DNA of 64,000 nt from a virus. Below, in pieces: positions 48,777 to 56,789 of this stretch (within the stretch, counting starts at the first letter, position 1; the number at the start of each line of letters is the position of its first letter). Position numbers and translations under genes: made by a program. The DNA lies in IMG/VR virus record IMGVR_UViG_3300025010_000048, positions 1 through 64,000 of that record. One strand, written 5' to 3'. The notes beneath the pieces were generated by a model that saw only the letters and a list, made by a program, of their open reading frames with translations, made no database searches and was not told the origin of the DNA.

Positions 48777-49169
48777 ATGGAACCAGTAGTTAAATACCAT
48801 TGTCCGGTATGTGATAAGGAATACGACACACCGGAAGAAGCGGAAAAGTGTTTTGTGCCTTTATATGAGAAGTTTAAGAACGGCGATATAATCAGCGGCG
48901 GTTACAATAGTGTTTATGTCGTTAAAGATGCCGAGGAAAGAAATGCCGCTGCCGCAACAGTCAGAGAGGTATTTGAATACTGTATAGCAACTGATTCGCT
49001 CAGGAGGAAAAGAGAAAGGTGTGTCTTGGTCGGCGGTTTTTGGTGTGGTGCCAAGAGATACCCTCTTGAAGAAGCTAAAAAGTTAGTCAGTGACTTACGC
49101 CGCCGGTTGAAAAATGCGGAGAAGTTTTTGGAAATGGTGAAGGAAATGTATGAGGAGGATAAAGTATGA
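48777..49169 (+). CDS. Zinc-finger-start hypothetical protein
   Basis: 130 residues. YHCPVCDKEYDTPEEAEKC at the N-terminus, then an alpha/beta domain. Coupled to the YkgJ-type gene by a 4-base overlap. Confidence 0.55.
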   Translation: MEPVVKYHCPVCDKEYDTPEEAEKCFVPLYEKFKNGDIISGGYNSVYVVKDAEERNAAAATVREVFEYCIATDSLRRKRERCVLVGGFWCGAKRYPLEEAKKLVSDLRRRLKNAEKFLEMVKEMYEEDKV

Positions 49170-49573
49170 GCGAATTTATCTGCATGAACTGCGGAAAATG
49201 TTGTGGTCCTGTGCCTGTCTCAAATACGGACTGGGACAAGATAGTAACAGCAGTAGGAAATATGAACTTTGCCAACATTGAACATCTTGTTAAGCAGAAA
49301 AGGGAAAGCATGACCTGTATTTTACGCGACACTTTTTATAATAAATGTGCAATACATGAGCATAGACCGCTAATTTGTCGCTTACAGGGAACTCAGGAAG
49401 GATTGCCTTGCCCGAATATGCCGAGATACGCCAAGGGTGATAATGGCAGGGTTGCCGTGAATCGTGACTTTGGCGAGAATGGCGAGTATTTCAAGGGAAT
49501 TTTGAGTGACAGTATTGGTTGGAAAGAAATTCTGGAAGTTGTTAGGGAGAGGAAGGAGGTAAACAATGCGTAG
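49166..49573 (+). CDS. YkgJ-type CxxCxxCC protein, copy B
   Basis: 135 residues. FICMNCGKCCGPVPVSNTDW, ILRDTFYNKCAIHEHRPLIC and LPCPNMPRYA. The full-length version of the family, with one extra conserved Cys region compared with copy A at 43775. Function unknown. Confidence 0.75.
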   Translation: MSEFICMNCGKCCGPVPVSNTDWDKIVTAVGNMNFANIEHLVKQKRESMTCILRDTFYNKCAIHEHRPLICRLQGTQEGLPCPNMPRYAKGDNGRVAVNRDFGENGEYFKGILSDSIGWKEILEVVRERKEVNNA

Positions 49574-49973
49574 ACCAACAGTATACCTTTCCGGTAAAAT
49601 GGCCGGTTTGAGTAAAGAAGAAATGAACGACTGGAGAGAGAAAGCGGCGGGAGACTTAGTTGAGGCAGGTTTTTGTATACTTAATCCGGTAAATACCGAC
49701 TTCGGAAGCAATGTAACCGATAGGGAAATCATTGACAGTAACGACTATCAGATTGGACACAGTGACATTATCCTTGCTGAGTTAGACTATGAGCAAATTT
49801 CCATCGGTACAATTTGCGAGATTGTGGAGGCGAGAAGGCAAGGTAAACCCGTAATAACATGGGGTACTGCCTATAACATCATCAATCATCCGCATATTCG
49901 GGGCAGGATTACTAGACACTTTGAGTTTTTGGTCAATGCCGTTCAGTACATTATCGAAAACTATTACTTGTAG
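49566..49973 (+). CDS. DUF4406/deoxyribosyltransferase-like protein
   Basis: 135 residues: TVYLSGKMAGLSKEEMNDWR, LVEAGFCILNPV, DIILAELDYEQISIGTICEI. The Rossmann-like fold of nucleoside 2-deoxyribosyltransferase relatives, common in phages. Probably acts on nucleotides; substrate unknown. Overlaps upstream gene by 8 bases. Confidence 0.75.
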   Translation: MRRPTVYLSGKMAGLSKEEMNDWREKAAGDLVEAGFCILNPVNTDFGSNVTDREIIDSNDYQIGHSDIILAELDYEQISIGTICEIVEARRQGKPVITWGTAYNIINHPHIRGRITRHFEFLVNAVQYIIENYYL

Positions 49974-49984
49974 GAGGTTATGTA

Positions 49985-50158
49985 TTGCTAGAATTATTTG
50001 ACAAAGCACTACTTTATACAACTGTATGTTTAACCTGCTTGCCGTGGATTGTCGTTATTATAATAGGCATTAGGGGCGGTAAAGTAACTGTTGAGTTTGG
50101 GAGAAATAATAAGGAGGCAACCACAAATGCCAAAACAGAAACGCCACAAACAACCTAA
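49985..50158 (+). CDS. Small membrane protein (TTG start)
   Basis: 57 residues from TTG behind GGAGG. Hydrophobic segment TTVCLTCLPWIVVIIIGI, then a Thr/Asn-rich tail. Overlaps the next gene by 32 bases in another frame. Confidence 0.5.
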   Translation: MLELFDKALLYTTVCLTCLPWIVVIIIGIRGGKVTVEFGRNNKEATTNAKTETPQTT

Positions 50159-50318
50159 GCTGAAAATCATAGTTGACCTGCCCAATGACGGCAACCGGAA
50201 ATGGTACGACGAGAAGTATCGGAATATGTTCCGGGATCGCAGGGGAGTTTTGCTGCACGACTATAGGGACGGAATGTCGCCGGGGTATTGCGTGGCAGCG
50301 GTGGAGGTATTTAATTGA
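50127..50318 (+). CDS. Hypothetical basic protein
   Basis: 63 residues from ATG behind AAGGAGG. MPKQKRHKQPKLKIIVDLPN is strongly basic. Coupled to the methyltransferase by TTGA. Confidence 0.5.
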   Translation: MPKQKRHKQPKLKIIVDLPNDGNRKWYDEKYRNMFRDRRGVLLHDYRDGMSPGYCVAAVEVFN

Positions 50319-52225
50319 TTAACGAATTAATAATGGGATCGCTATTTGACGGAGTTGCAATGCTCCCTTTTGCAGCAGAACTTAACGGAATTAGAGCAGT
50401 GTGGGCCAGTGAGATAGAAAAGTTCCCGATAGCGGTAAGTAAACACCATTTCCCTGACATGAAGCACTTGGGAGATATTTGTGGCATAGGATTATGTACT
50501 TACATTACACATTTTAGCGGAACTAAGTGTAATTTTTATATAAACACAGCTAAAGACATTCTGGTTAAACCAGTAGATATAATCACATTTTCAAGCCCTT
50601 GTCAAGATTTGTCAGTCGCCGGTAAAAGGGCAGGTTTGGCGGGAGAGCGTTCTGGTTTGTTTTCTGAGGCGGTAAGAATCATAAAAGAAATGAGGTTTGT
50701 CACAGATGAAATGTACCCAAAATACGCAATCTGGGAGAACGTACCAGGAGCATTTAGCTCAAACAAAGGACAAGATTTTAGAACCGTGCTTGAAGAAATC
50801 ACAGCGTCCGAAATTCCAATGCCTAAGTCTGGAAAATGGGCAAACGCCGGAATGGTCAGAGGGGATGGGTATAGTGTTGCTTGGCGAGTCTGTGATGCGC
50901 AATACTGGGGAGTCGCCCAGCGTCGTAAGAGAATCTTCCTTGTCTGCGATTTTAGAGGACAACGTGCCGGAGAAATACTTTTTGAGTGCGAAAGCGTGTC
51001 AGGGGATTTTGCGGAGAGCGGAGAAGCGAGGCAAGAAGTTGCCGGGAGTGCTGGAAATGGCATTGAGACAACAATCAGGATATTTGACATTGGAGATAGA
51101 CGCAGAGTCGCAGACGAGTCAGTAGGCGTAACACCTACACTGACAATGAAAATGGGTACGGGTGGAAATAATGTCCCCGTAATTTTAAAGCGAGATACAA
51201 TAGCCTTTAACGGCAGACAAGACCCTGTTTATGGACAAGTTACCGGGGCGCTTGATACCGATCGAGCGACACAGTGCATTGCATACCCTGAACCTGCAAA
51301 CGCTCTTCTCGCAAAAGGTAATCTGTCATATCGTGCTGATGTAGATAATTTAGTTTGTGCTGTAGATATCCGCAACCTTTACGAAACTGAGGAATTAAGT
51401 GAAACGCTGCAATCCAAGCAAACAGGTGGTTACTCACTTAACTATCAAAATCCTGTCAGGGTTCCGATTGGAGGAATTAATTATGGCAATGCCGACAAAA
51501 CCAACGCCAGAGAAATATTGTTCGCACTGTGGCGAGAAATTGGAACGGAAGCGTTTTGCAAATGGGCGGTTAGAGTCGTTGAATACTTTCAACAAAAGGG
51601 AATACTGCAACCAGAAATGTATGGCGAAGGGGTTCGAGAGCAAACCGAAACCGAGATCGGAAAACTGGGAAACGAATCATTCCAGATCGAGAAAAATTGT
51701 TCCACCGGGTCCTTGCGAAATATGCGGAAAACCGAATGCTTTAGATGTACACCACAAAGACGAGGATTGGACAAACAACGAACCAGAGAATCTTCAAAGG
51801 ATTTGTCGGAGTTGTCACAACTTAAAGCACAGGCAGAGAAAGCGTTGCGCCATTTGTGGGGAAGTAGCAAAGGGTTATGGATTATGTACAAAGCACTTAC
51901 AGAGATACAAGAAGCACGGAGATCCGATGATAGAAAGGATAAATCCGAGGAAGAAATGCAAAGTATGCGGAGAACCTGCTCACTCGAAAGAGCTTTGTGG
52001 GATGCACTATATGAGAGCGAAAAGAGCAGGGAGCCTGTAAGATATGCGGTGAGACGACTCCTACCCCTGGAATGCGAGCGACTGCAATCGATGCCGGACG
52101 GTTGGACAGATATCCCCGATGCATCCGATACAGCACGATACAAAGCAATCGGAAATTCGCTTGTGATGAATATAGCTGATTGGATATTTAGTCAGATAGT
52201 AAAGGCAGAGAAAGGAGAACTCTAA
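50315..52225 (+). CDS. C5-cytosine DNA methyltransferase
   Basis: 636 residues (TTG). Motifs: GSLFDGVAMLPFAAE (I), TFSSPCQDLSVAGKR with catalytic Cys96 (IV), WENVPGAF near residue 140 (VI), QRRKRIFLVCDF at about 202 (VIII), and a C-terminal RLLPLECERLQSMPDGWTDI and YKAIGNSLVMNI (IX-X). The target-recognition part is long. It probably protects phage DNA from host restriction. Two other ORFs overlap it in the +1 frame. Confidence 0.9.
   Translation: MINELIMGSLFDGVAMLPFAAELNGIRAVWASEIEKFPIAVSKHHFPDMKHLGDICGIGLCTYITHFSGTKCNFYINTAKDILVKPVDIITFSSPCQDLSVAGKRAGLAGERSGLFSEAVRIIKEMRFVTDEMYPKYAIWENVPGAFSSNKGQDFRTVLEEITASEIPMPKSGKWANAGMVRGDGYSVAWRVCDAQYWGVAQRRKRIFLVCDFRGQRAGEILFECESVSGDFAESGEARQEVAGSAGNGIETTIRIFDIGDRRRVADESVGVTPTLTMKMGTGGNNVPVILKRDTIAFNGRQDPVYGQVTGALDTDRATQCIAYPEPANALLAKGNLSYRADVDNLVCAVDIRNLYETEELSETLQSKQTGGYSLNYQNPVRVPIGGINYGNADKTNAREILFALWREIGTEAFCKWAVRVVEYFQQKGILQPEMYGEGVREQTETEIGKLGNESFQIEKNCSTGSLRNMRKTECFRCTPQRRGLDKQRTRESSKDLSELSQLKAQAEKALRHLWGSSKGLWIMYKALTEIQEARRSDDRKDKSEEEMQSMRRTCSLERALWDALYESEKSREPVRYAVRRLLPLECERLQSMPDGWTDIPDASDTARYKAIGNSLVMNIADWIFSQIVKAEKGEL
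50895..51125 (+). CDS. Conserved ORF overlapping the methyltransferase in frame +1
   Basis: 76 codons from ATG. SSLSAILEDNVPEKYFLSAK and ACQGILRRAEKRGKKLP form a recognisable conserved segment that I know from phage methyltransferase regions. The methyltransferase frame across the same bases (GEILFECESVSGDFAESGEA) also looks natural. It may be a separate protein, a frameshift product, or a relic of a different recognition domain. Confidence 0.5.
   Translation: MRNTGESPSVVRESSLSAILEDNVPEKYFLSAKACQGILRRAEKRGKKLPGVLEMALRQQSGYLTLEIDAESQTSQ
51483..52040 (+). CDS. HNH endonuclease overlapping the methyltransferase in frame +1
   Basis: 185 codons from ATG behind GGAGG. The product has KYCSHCGEKLERKRF, the HNH core LDVHHKDEDWTNNEPENLQR then ICRSCHNLKHRQ, and a further zinc pair CKVCGEPAH. 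All catalytic elements are intact. It is coded entirely inside the methyltransferase gene in another frame; the methyltransferase frame also keeps family sequence here (TNAREILFALWREIGTEAF). Confidence 0.75.
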   Translation: MAMPTKPTPEKYCSHCGEKLERKRFANGRLESLNTFNKREYCNQKCMAKGFESKPKPRSENWETNHSRSRKIVPPGPCEICGKPNALDVHHKDEDWTNNEPENLQRICRSCHNLKHRQRKRCAICGEVAKGYGLCTKHLQRYKKHGDPMIERINPRKKCKVCGEPAHSKELCGMHYMRAKRAGSL

Positions 52226-52551
52226 TGAAAAACAAAACCACAAAACTACTCCTAACTTTAGGGGTACCGCCGGAAACATCCGGTTATTTATACGCAAGAG
52301 AAGCAATCTTACTAACCCTAAATACCCCGAACTCCTCATACCGTTGGTGCGAAACCTACGACAAGGTAGCGGAAAAATTCAGCACCACCGGCAAGAGAGT
52401 TGAAAGATGTATCCGTCATACACTCAAGAAAACGCAGGAAAGCGGAACTGTAGAATATGTTGAAATGTTTTATAAGAACACAACTAAACCACCTATTGTA
52501 AGTCGCTTTTTAGCTACAGTTGCCGAGTATCTAAAAATGCAGGATAGTTAG
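52225..52551 (+). CDS. Spo0A C-terminal-domain-like DNA-binding protein
   Basis: 108 residues. LTLGVPPETSGYLYAREAIL, then YDKVAEKFSTTGKRVERCIR HTLKK and KPPIVSRFLATVAEYLKM follow the order of the Spo0A effector domain (LREAI, TTPSRVERAIRHAIE, KPTNSEFIA). No receiver domain. It could bind 0A boxes and block or mimic Spo0A, or regulate phage genes. The recognition-helix match is the main evidence. Confidence 0.75.
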   Translation: MKNKTTKLLLTLGVPPETSGYLYAREAILLTLNTPNSSYRWCETYDKVAEKFSTTGKRVERCIRHTLKKTQESGTVEYVEMFYKNTTKPPIVSRFLATVAEYLKMQDS

Positions 52552-52660
52552 TCAGTTAGAATCGGAAATAACAGCAAAATTAGCCTTGTACAGGCGACTA
52601 AATATTGCAGGAATAGTTTCGTACCTGCTGTCGTGAATGGGGCGTAGAAGGGGGTTTAAA

Positions 52661-53053
52661 ATGCCACCATTGAAAAGGGTTTTATTGAAAGAAGAACTGG
52701 AATACATGAAGCAATGGGGAGGTAAAGCATCACTCTCCAATATTGGAGTAAATTTACTAATGTCCGAGCAACAACTAGGCGCATATATGAAAAAACACGG
52801 CATACCGAGGGCTAATAAGGGTGCTAGACACCTTGCCGCGCCTGATAAATACGAAGGACCAACATCTTATGTGCAGAGAGGAAAGGACAATAGATTCGTG
52901 AATCTTTTTTCTAGGCAGAGAATCGAAGGAAATATTAGACCGCCAGATAAACCCTGGAGCATGGAAGAAAGTTTCGCTAATCCGATAGTATGTGTGAGCG
53001 CAACCGCAGGCGTTATGATTTGGCGAAATAGTGGCAAGGGTGAGTGTCTATGA
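52661..53053 (+). CDS. HTH-containing hypothetical protein
   Basis: 130 residues from ATG 52661. LEYMKQWGGKASLSNIGVNL and MSEQQLGAYMKKHGIPRANK form an HTH pattern. The C-terminus has no known domain. Confidence 0.55.
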   Translation: MPPLKRVLLKEELEYMKQWGGKASLSNIGVNLLMSEQQLGAYMKKHGIPRANKGARHLAAPDKYEGPTSYVQRGKDNRFVNLFSRQRIEGNIRPPDKPWSMEESFANPIVCVSATAGVMIWRNSGKGECL

Positions 53054-53232
53054 TTAGGGTTAACGACACAGTAAAACCTCTCCGTGGTCGCAATAAGGAC
53101 AAGGAGGGCGAGGTAAGGTCGGTATATAAAAGCGGAAAATGTTATATTTACTTCGGTAAAAGTAACTATAATTCTTATTTTCCGAGAAATTTGGAGGTGG
53201 TAACAGGTGGGGAGAGGCGGGGCGAGGATTAA
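53050..53232 (+). CDS. KOW-like small protein
   Basis: 60 residues. MIRVNDTVKPLRGRNKDKEG EVRSVY resembles a KOW motif (shown in two parts). ATG overlaps the upstream stop (CTATGA). May bind RNA or ribosome partners. Confidence 0.55.
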   Translation: MIRVNDTVKPLRGRNKDKEGEVRSVYKSGKCYIYFGKSNYNSYFPRNLEVVTGGERRGED

Positions 53233-53524
53233 GAAGTTAGAGCGCGATAACAAAATATTACTTAAGATAGTTTCTGAACATGCTGTTTCCATTTCTGATA
53301 TTTCTCGCAGATTAGATGGTTATGCTGTGCTGTTTAAAACACTAATAAACGATATGACAACAGCAGGAAATAACGGGAAAACACTTCAATCAGACATTGC
53401 ATTTCTGAATAAGAAGTTGGACGAAATTGAATGTTCCGTTGCCGCATTGAGAGCAGAGCAGGATCATGCGAGGCGTGGATTGTGGAGAAGGTTTTGCGCT
53501 AGGGTTAGGTTGTTTTTCGTGTGA
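53207..53524 (+). CDS. Coiled-coil hypothetical protein
   Basis: 105 residues (GTG). A central helix (LDGYAVLFKTLINDMTTAGN) and a second coiled-coil (LNKKLDEIECSVAALRAEQD), basic C-terminus. Unknown role. Overlaps the upstream gene by 26 bases. Confidence 0.5.
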   Translation: MGRGGARIKKLERDNKILLKIVSEHAVSISDISRRLDGYAVLFKTLINDMTTAGNNGKTLQSDIAFLNKKLDEIECSVAALRAEQDHARRGLWRRFCARVRLFFV

Positions 53525-53567
53525 TGGATTACCTTTTTAGGTATAATATGTATAGTTGGAGGTAAAA

Positions 53568-54242
53568 TTGAGATACATTGTTAGTGTATCAACAGGCAAA
53601 GATTCTACTTGTTTAGCACTATACGCCATAGCAAAATATGGGCGCAAAGATTTAGTTTTTGTAAGTGCTGATACTGGTTGCGAATTTCCGGAAACATACG
53701 AATACCTATATTATCTCGAAAGAAGATTAAATATAAAAATAAACCGCGTCAAAAGCGATAAGTGGGATTATTTTTCCTATTGCCGCCACAGAAGCAAGTT
53801 TCCCGACATAAGAAATAGGTTTTGCACTTCCGACCTAAAGCAAGCACCATTAGCAAAATGGATAACTCATGCAGGTATTGACCGCTATAACGACATTATG
53901 TTAACAGGTGAGCGCAGGGAAGAAAGCGCAAAAAGATCGCAATATAAAGAGATTTACTATAACCCTAAACTCAGGATTGCCGGTTGTCGCCCATTGCTAA
54001 AACTAACTACCAAAGACGTATTTACGGCAATTAGACAGGGTGGACTTGTACCGAATCCAATATATAAACACTTTACCCGCCTCGGTTGTTATGGATGCGT
54101 ATTCAATACCGTTGACGAGTGGGTGCAGTTAAGCAAGTATTACCCTGATTTGTTTAATAAGATTGCAGATTTGGAAAATGAGATTAATTATACTGTCCGG
54201 CAAGGAGAAACATTGAGACAGTTAGTTAATCGGAAAATTTAA
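53568..54242 (+). CDS. PAPS reductase/ATP-PPase family protein
   Basis: 224 residues from TTG behind GGAGG. ATP-binding loop VSTGKDST at residues 6-14, then FVSADTGCEFPETYEYL, CTSDLKQAPLAKW, and RLGCYGCVFNTVDEW. Phage members of this family are probably enzymes of thiol or nucleotide modification; the substrate here is unknown. Next to ThyA-like and dCMP deaminase genes. Confidence 0.8.
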   Translation: MRYIVSVSTGKDSTCLALYAIAKYGRKDLVFVSADTGCEFPETYEYLYYLERRLNIKINRVKSDKWDYFSYCRHRSKFPDIRNRFCTSDLKQAPLAKWITHAGIDRYNDIMLTGERREESAKRSQYKEIYYNPKLRIAGCRPLLKLTTKDVFTAIRQGGLVPNPIYKHFTRLGCYGCVFNTVDEWVQLSKYYPDLFNKIADLENEINYTVRQGETLRQLVNRKI

Positions 54243-54257
54243 TGGGAGGAAAATAAT

Positions 54258-54968
54258 TTGCTAAAACCTACAATTATAAATTGTTTCGACATACCGGAAG
54301 TTTGGTATAGGTCGCTATCTGAGTTATATCATACTCATAGCGGCGGCGATAACCGGGAATACCTTGTGCAGCATGGTAGTTTTGAAAATCAGCATAAACG
54401 AAGGGAATTGGATTATTTTATGGCGGTTATCACTAACCCAGGCAATAGACCGTTAACTCCGATTATACCGGAAGGTTTGAGCGTAGCACCTCCGACAGAT
54501 ATGGAGAAAATTGAGAAGTATTTCGCCGAATACATCTATGGTTCAGAGGTTGCTGAGAATGAGGATTACACTTATGGAGAGCGCATACGAATTAGCTTAC
54601 AGAATGTCATAGAGATTCTAAAAAGAACTCCTGACACCAATCAGGCCATAATTGAAATAGGTCAACCTTTAGATATTTACCTGACAGATCCACCTTGCTT
54701 AAGGATGATTGATTGCCGCATCAAAGACGGTATGTTGCACTTCATAATCTACTTTAGGTCATGGGACATATTTGCCGCACTTCCTGAGAATTTAGGTGGG
54801 TTGCAGTTACTTAAAGAGTATATGGCGACAGAGATTGGTTATGAGGATGGAGGCATGATAATTTCCTCTAAGGGAGCACACGTTTACGATTATGTATGGG
54901 AGCAGGTTAAGCAGTTAGTTAGATATAAGGATACCGAAGTAATACAGGAGGTAGATTTAATTGAATAG
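54258..54968 (+). CDS. Thymidylate synthase-like protein (archaeal/phage type)
   Basis: 236 residues. Catalytic Cys at about residue 147 (DPPCLRMID), YFRSWDIFAALPENLGG with Arg167, Asp170 and Asn178. The Asn is the residue that selects dUMP rather than dCMP in classical enzymes. It may make dTMP or a modified deoxyuridylate. No glycosylation or hypermodification genes follow. Confidence in the fold is good, in substrate moderate. Confidence 0.75.
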   Translation: MLKPTIINCFDIPEVWYRSLSELYHTHSGGDNREYLVQHGSFENQHKRRELDYFMAVITNPGNRPLTPIIPEGLSVAPPTDMEKIEKYFAEYIYGSEVAENEDYTYGERIRISLQNVIEILKRTPDTNQAIIEIGQPLDIYLTDPPCLRMIDCRIKDGMLHFIIYFRSWDIFAALPENLGGLQLLKEYMATEIGYEDGGMIISSKGAHVYDYVWEQVKQLVRYKDTEVIQEVDLIE

Positions 54969-55431
54969 TTTGCAAAGATATATAAAAATACTAAAATTTA
55001 CCGCTAGTCAGTCGAAATGCAAACGCCGCAAGATCGGTGCTCTTGCAATACTAAATAAAGGATATATCTACAAATATAATAGTATTCAAAAGGGCGATTA
55101 TGGTATCTGTGATGAATGTCCAAGGATAGGACAGGAACACGGAAACTGGTCAGGTAACCAAGAATGCCCGGCGATACACGCAGAAGAAGCGGTTATCTTG
55201 AACGCGGCGCGTGGAGGCTATTCTCTGGAGGGTGAGACGTTACTCGTTACTGATAAGCCCTGCAACCGATGTTCTAGGTTAATAGTCGGAGCAGGATTTA
55301 AAAAGGTTATTTATTTAAGCGATATCGGAAGTAATAATGGCATAGACTACCTCCGCAAATGTGGCGTTGAAGTTGAGCAGTACCAAGATGCCGTTATTAT
55401 AGAAAATCCAGATGAAGGGGTGCTGGAATAA
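54961..55431 (+). CDS. dCMP deaminase-like protein
   Basis: 156 residues (TTG). HAEE at residues 73-76 and PCNRC at 100-104 form the catalytic zinc site of the CDA fold. Two further Cys-rich segments (CDECPRIG) match ComEB/dCMP deaminases. It supplies dUMP for the ThyA-like enzyme. 8-base overlap with it. Confidence 0.85.
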   Translation: MNSLQRYIKILKFTASQSKCKRRKIGALAILNKGYIYKYNSIQKGDYGICDECPRIGQEHGNWSGNQECPAIHAEEAVILNAARGGYSLEGETLLVTDKPCNRCSRLIVGAGFKKVIYLSDIGSNNGIDYLRKCGVEVEQYQDAVIIENPDEGVLE

Positions 55432-55829
55432 TGAATATCCATGAAATCAGAGAGTTAGGCAAAAATTTCTGCCAAACAGTTGGTTCAGCACACTACAGGG
55501 AGAACAGTATTGACCCTATAGAGTACGCCATAGCTAACAATATGATTGAGGATTTTTGCCTGATAAACATTATTAAGTATGCCAGCAGGTTTAAGCATAT
55601 CCGTAACCTTGACGATTTGAAGAAAGTTTCCGATTACTCACATATCCTGTGTGGGGTGGAGTTAGAGAAAAAGAATAAAGTTTATCCCGTACTTATACAG
55701 CAGAAACAAAGCAATCACCTGAAAAATTCTGATATTTGCGGTGATTGTAAAAAGGAAGGTAATTGCGACGAACCATGCGAGAAGTTGTATAAGTCTAATA
55801 TTCCAAATAGACCGGAGGTAACTGACTGA
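55431..55829 (+). CDS. DUF3310-type phage protein
   Basis: 132 residues. IDPIEYAIANNMIEDFCLIN and IIKYASRFKHIRNLDDLKKV match DUF3310 (nucleotide kinase-like small phage protein). A Cys-rich C-terminal extension is present (CGDCKKEGNCDEPCEKL). Probably in nucleotide metabolism. Confidence 0.75.
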   Translation: MNIHEIRELGKNFCQTVGSAHYRENSIDPIEYAIANNMIEDFCLINIIKYASRFKHIRNLDDLKKVSDYSHILCGVELEKKNKVYPVLIQQKQSNHLKNSDICGDCKKEGNCDEPCEKLYKSNIPNRPEVTD

Positions 55830-55984
55830 TGAAAAAATCCTGCTTAACCTGCAAGCACGGTAAATTTAAGCAGGTTAATGTGTTAGACTATTGGGAGTGT
55901 TCCGAGTATTCTATTTTTTATGCCGGGCAGTGCCGGGCGGGAAACTTTGGATTGTGGGAGGCAAAAGAAGATGCCGATATATAA
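55829..55984 (+). CDS. Small Cys-containing protein
   Basis: 51 residues: SCLTCKHGKFKQ...WECSEYSIFYAGQCRAGN. One metal site likely. Coupled with the upstream stop; overlaps the next gene by 14 bases. Confidence 0.55.
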   Translation: MKKSCLTCKHGKFKQVNVLDYWECSEYSIFYAGQCRAGNFGLWEAKEDADI

Positions 55985-56276
55985 CGATGGCGACACCAAG
56001 GTTTGTATTTTTGGCAAGGGTGATATTTCAGTATGTACCCTTAAATACAATGGAGGTTATTTTAATACGGTGCTTGGTTTAGTGCAGGACACGCAAAGCA
56101 ACCCTATCGGAACCGAAAACAAGCATCATATTGGACTGAGTGCAGACGAAATGGAAACACATGTAATGATGTATTTCGATAATGTGGCATCGGTAGACTT
56201 TGTTATCAGTAGACTTCAGGTTATTCGTGCAGATTTGGTTAGGATGCAGGAGGGTAAAGATAATGGAAATGAATAA
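55971..56276 (+). CDS. Hypothetical protein
   Basis: 101 residues: MPIYNDGDTKVCIFGKGDIS, later GLSADEMETHVMMYFDNVAS. No motif recognised. Overlaps upstream and downstream genes. Confidence 0.55.
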   Translation: MPIYNDGDTKVCIFGKGDISVCTLKYNGGYFNTVLGLVQDTQSNPIGTENKHHIGLSADEMETHVMMYFDNVASVDFVISRLQVIRADLVRMQEGKDNGNE

Positions 56277-56616
56277 GTATCAAGAGTTAGCGGCAAGGAC
56301 TGATACCGTAATAAATACTGATAGATTAATCAAATATGGCCAATTGCTTAATGCCGCCATAGGTATGGTTGGTGAAGCGTGTGAGTTCTTAGAGGTTGTT
56401 AAGAAAATAGTTTATCATGGCCATAACTTGGATAATGTGACAAAAGATAAACTTGTCAAGGAGATTGGCGACACAAAATGGTATTGTGCCAAAGCAGCTA
56501 GACTGTTGGGCGTTCCGTTAAGTTATGTTGCCGCTATTAATATCGAAAAACTTAAAAATCGTTACCCAGATGGATTTAGTGAGGACAAAAGCATTAACCG
56601 AGATATGGACAAATGA
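56263..56616 (+). CDS. MazG-like nucleotide pyrophosphohydrolase
   Basis: 117 residues. NAAIGMVGEACEFLEVVKKI and KLVKEIGDTKWYCAKAARLL carry the EExxE/D-type residues of the MazG-like all-alpha family. It hydrolyses NTPs or dNTP analogues, perhaps cleaning modified nucleotides or lowering ppGpp. Confidence 0.8.
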   Translation: MEMNKYQELAARTDTVINTDRLIKYGQLLNAAIGMVGEACEFLEVVKKIVYHGHNLDNVTKDKLVKEIGDTKWYCAKAARLLGVPLSYVAAINIEKLKNRYPDGFSEDKSINRDMDK

Positions 56617-56789
56617 TCCAAGTTTGGACATGCAAATGCGGTCAGAAAAATCAAGCCAACGTATTCTCACCGGGAGCAACGACAATAAAATGCTCCCGGT
56701 GCTACACCGATTATATTTTAACGGTAAAGACTACCATTATTGAAGTGTTTGGAGGTAGGGATTTTGAAAATAAACACGATAGTACCTAG
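56613..56789 (+). CDS. Zinc-ribbon small protein
   Basis: 58 residues: WTCKCGQKNQANVFSPGATT then CSRCYTDYI. Zinc ribbon. Overlaps the nrdG start by 26 bases in another frame. Confidence 0.5.
   Translation: MIQVWTCKCGQKNQANVFSPGATTIKCSRCYTDYILTVKTTIIEVFGGRDFENKHDST

Noticed and set aside
39318-54290. Spo0A boxes (TGTCGAA) near several genes
   Set aside because: A few matches such as 39318 and 46350 exist, but a 7-base word is expected about eight times on both strands in 64 kb, so they are not evidence.
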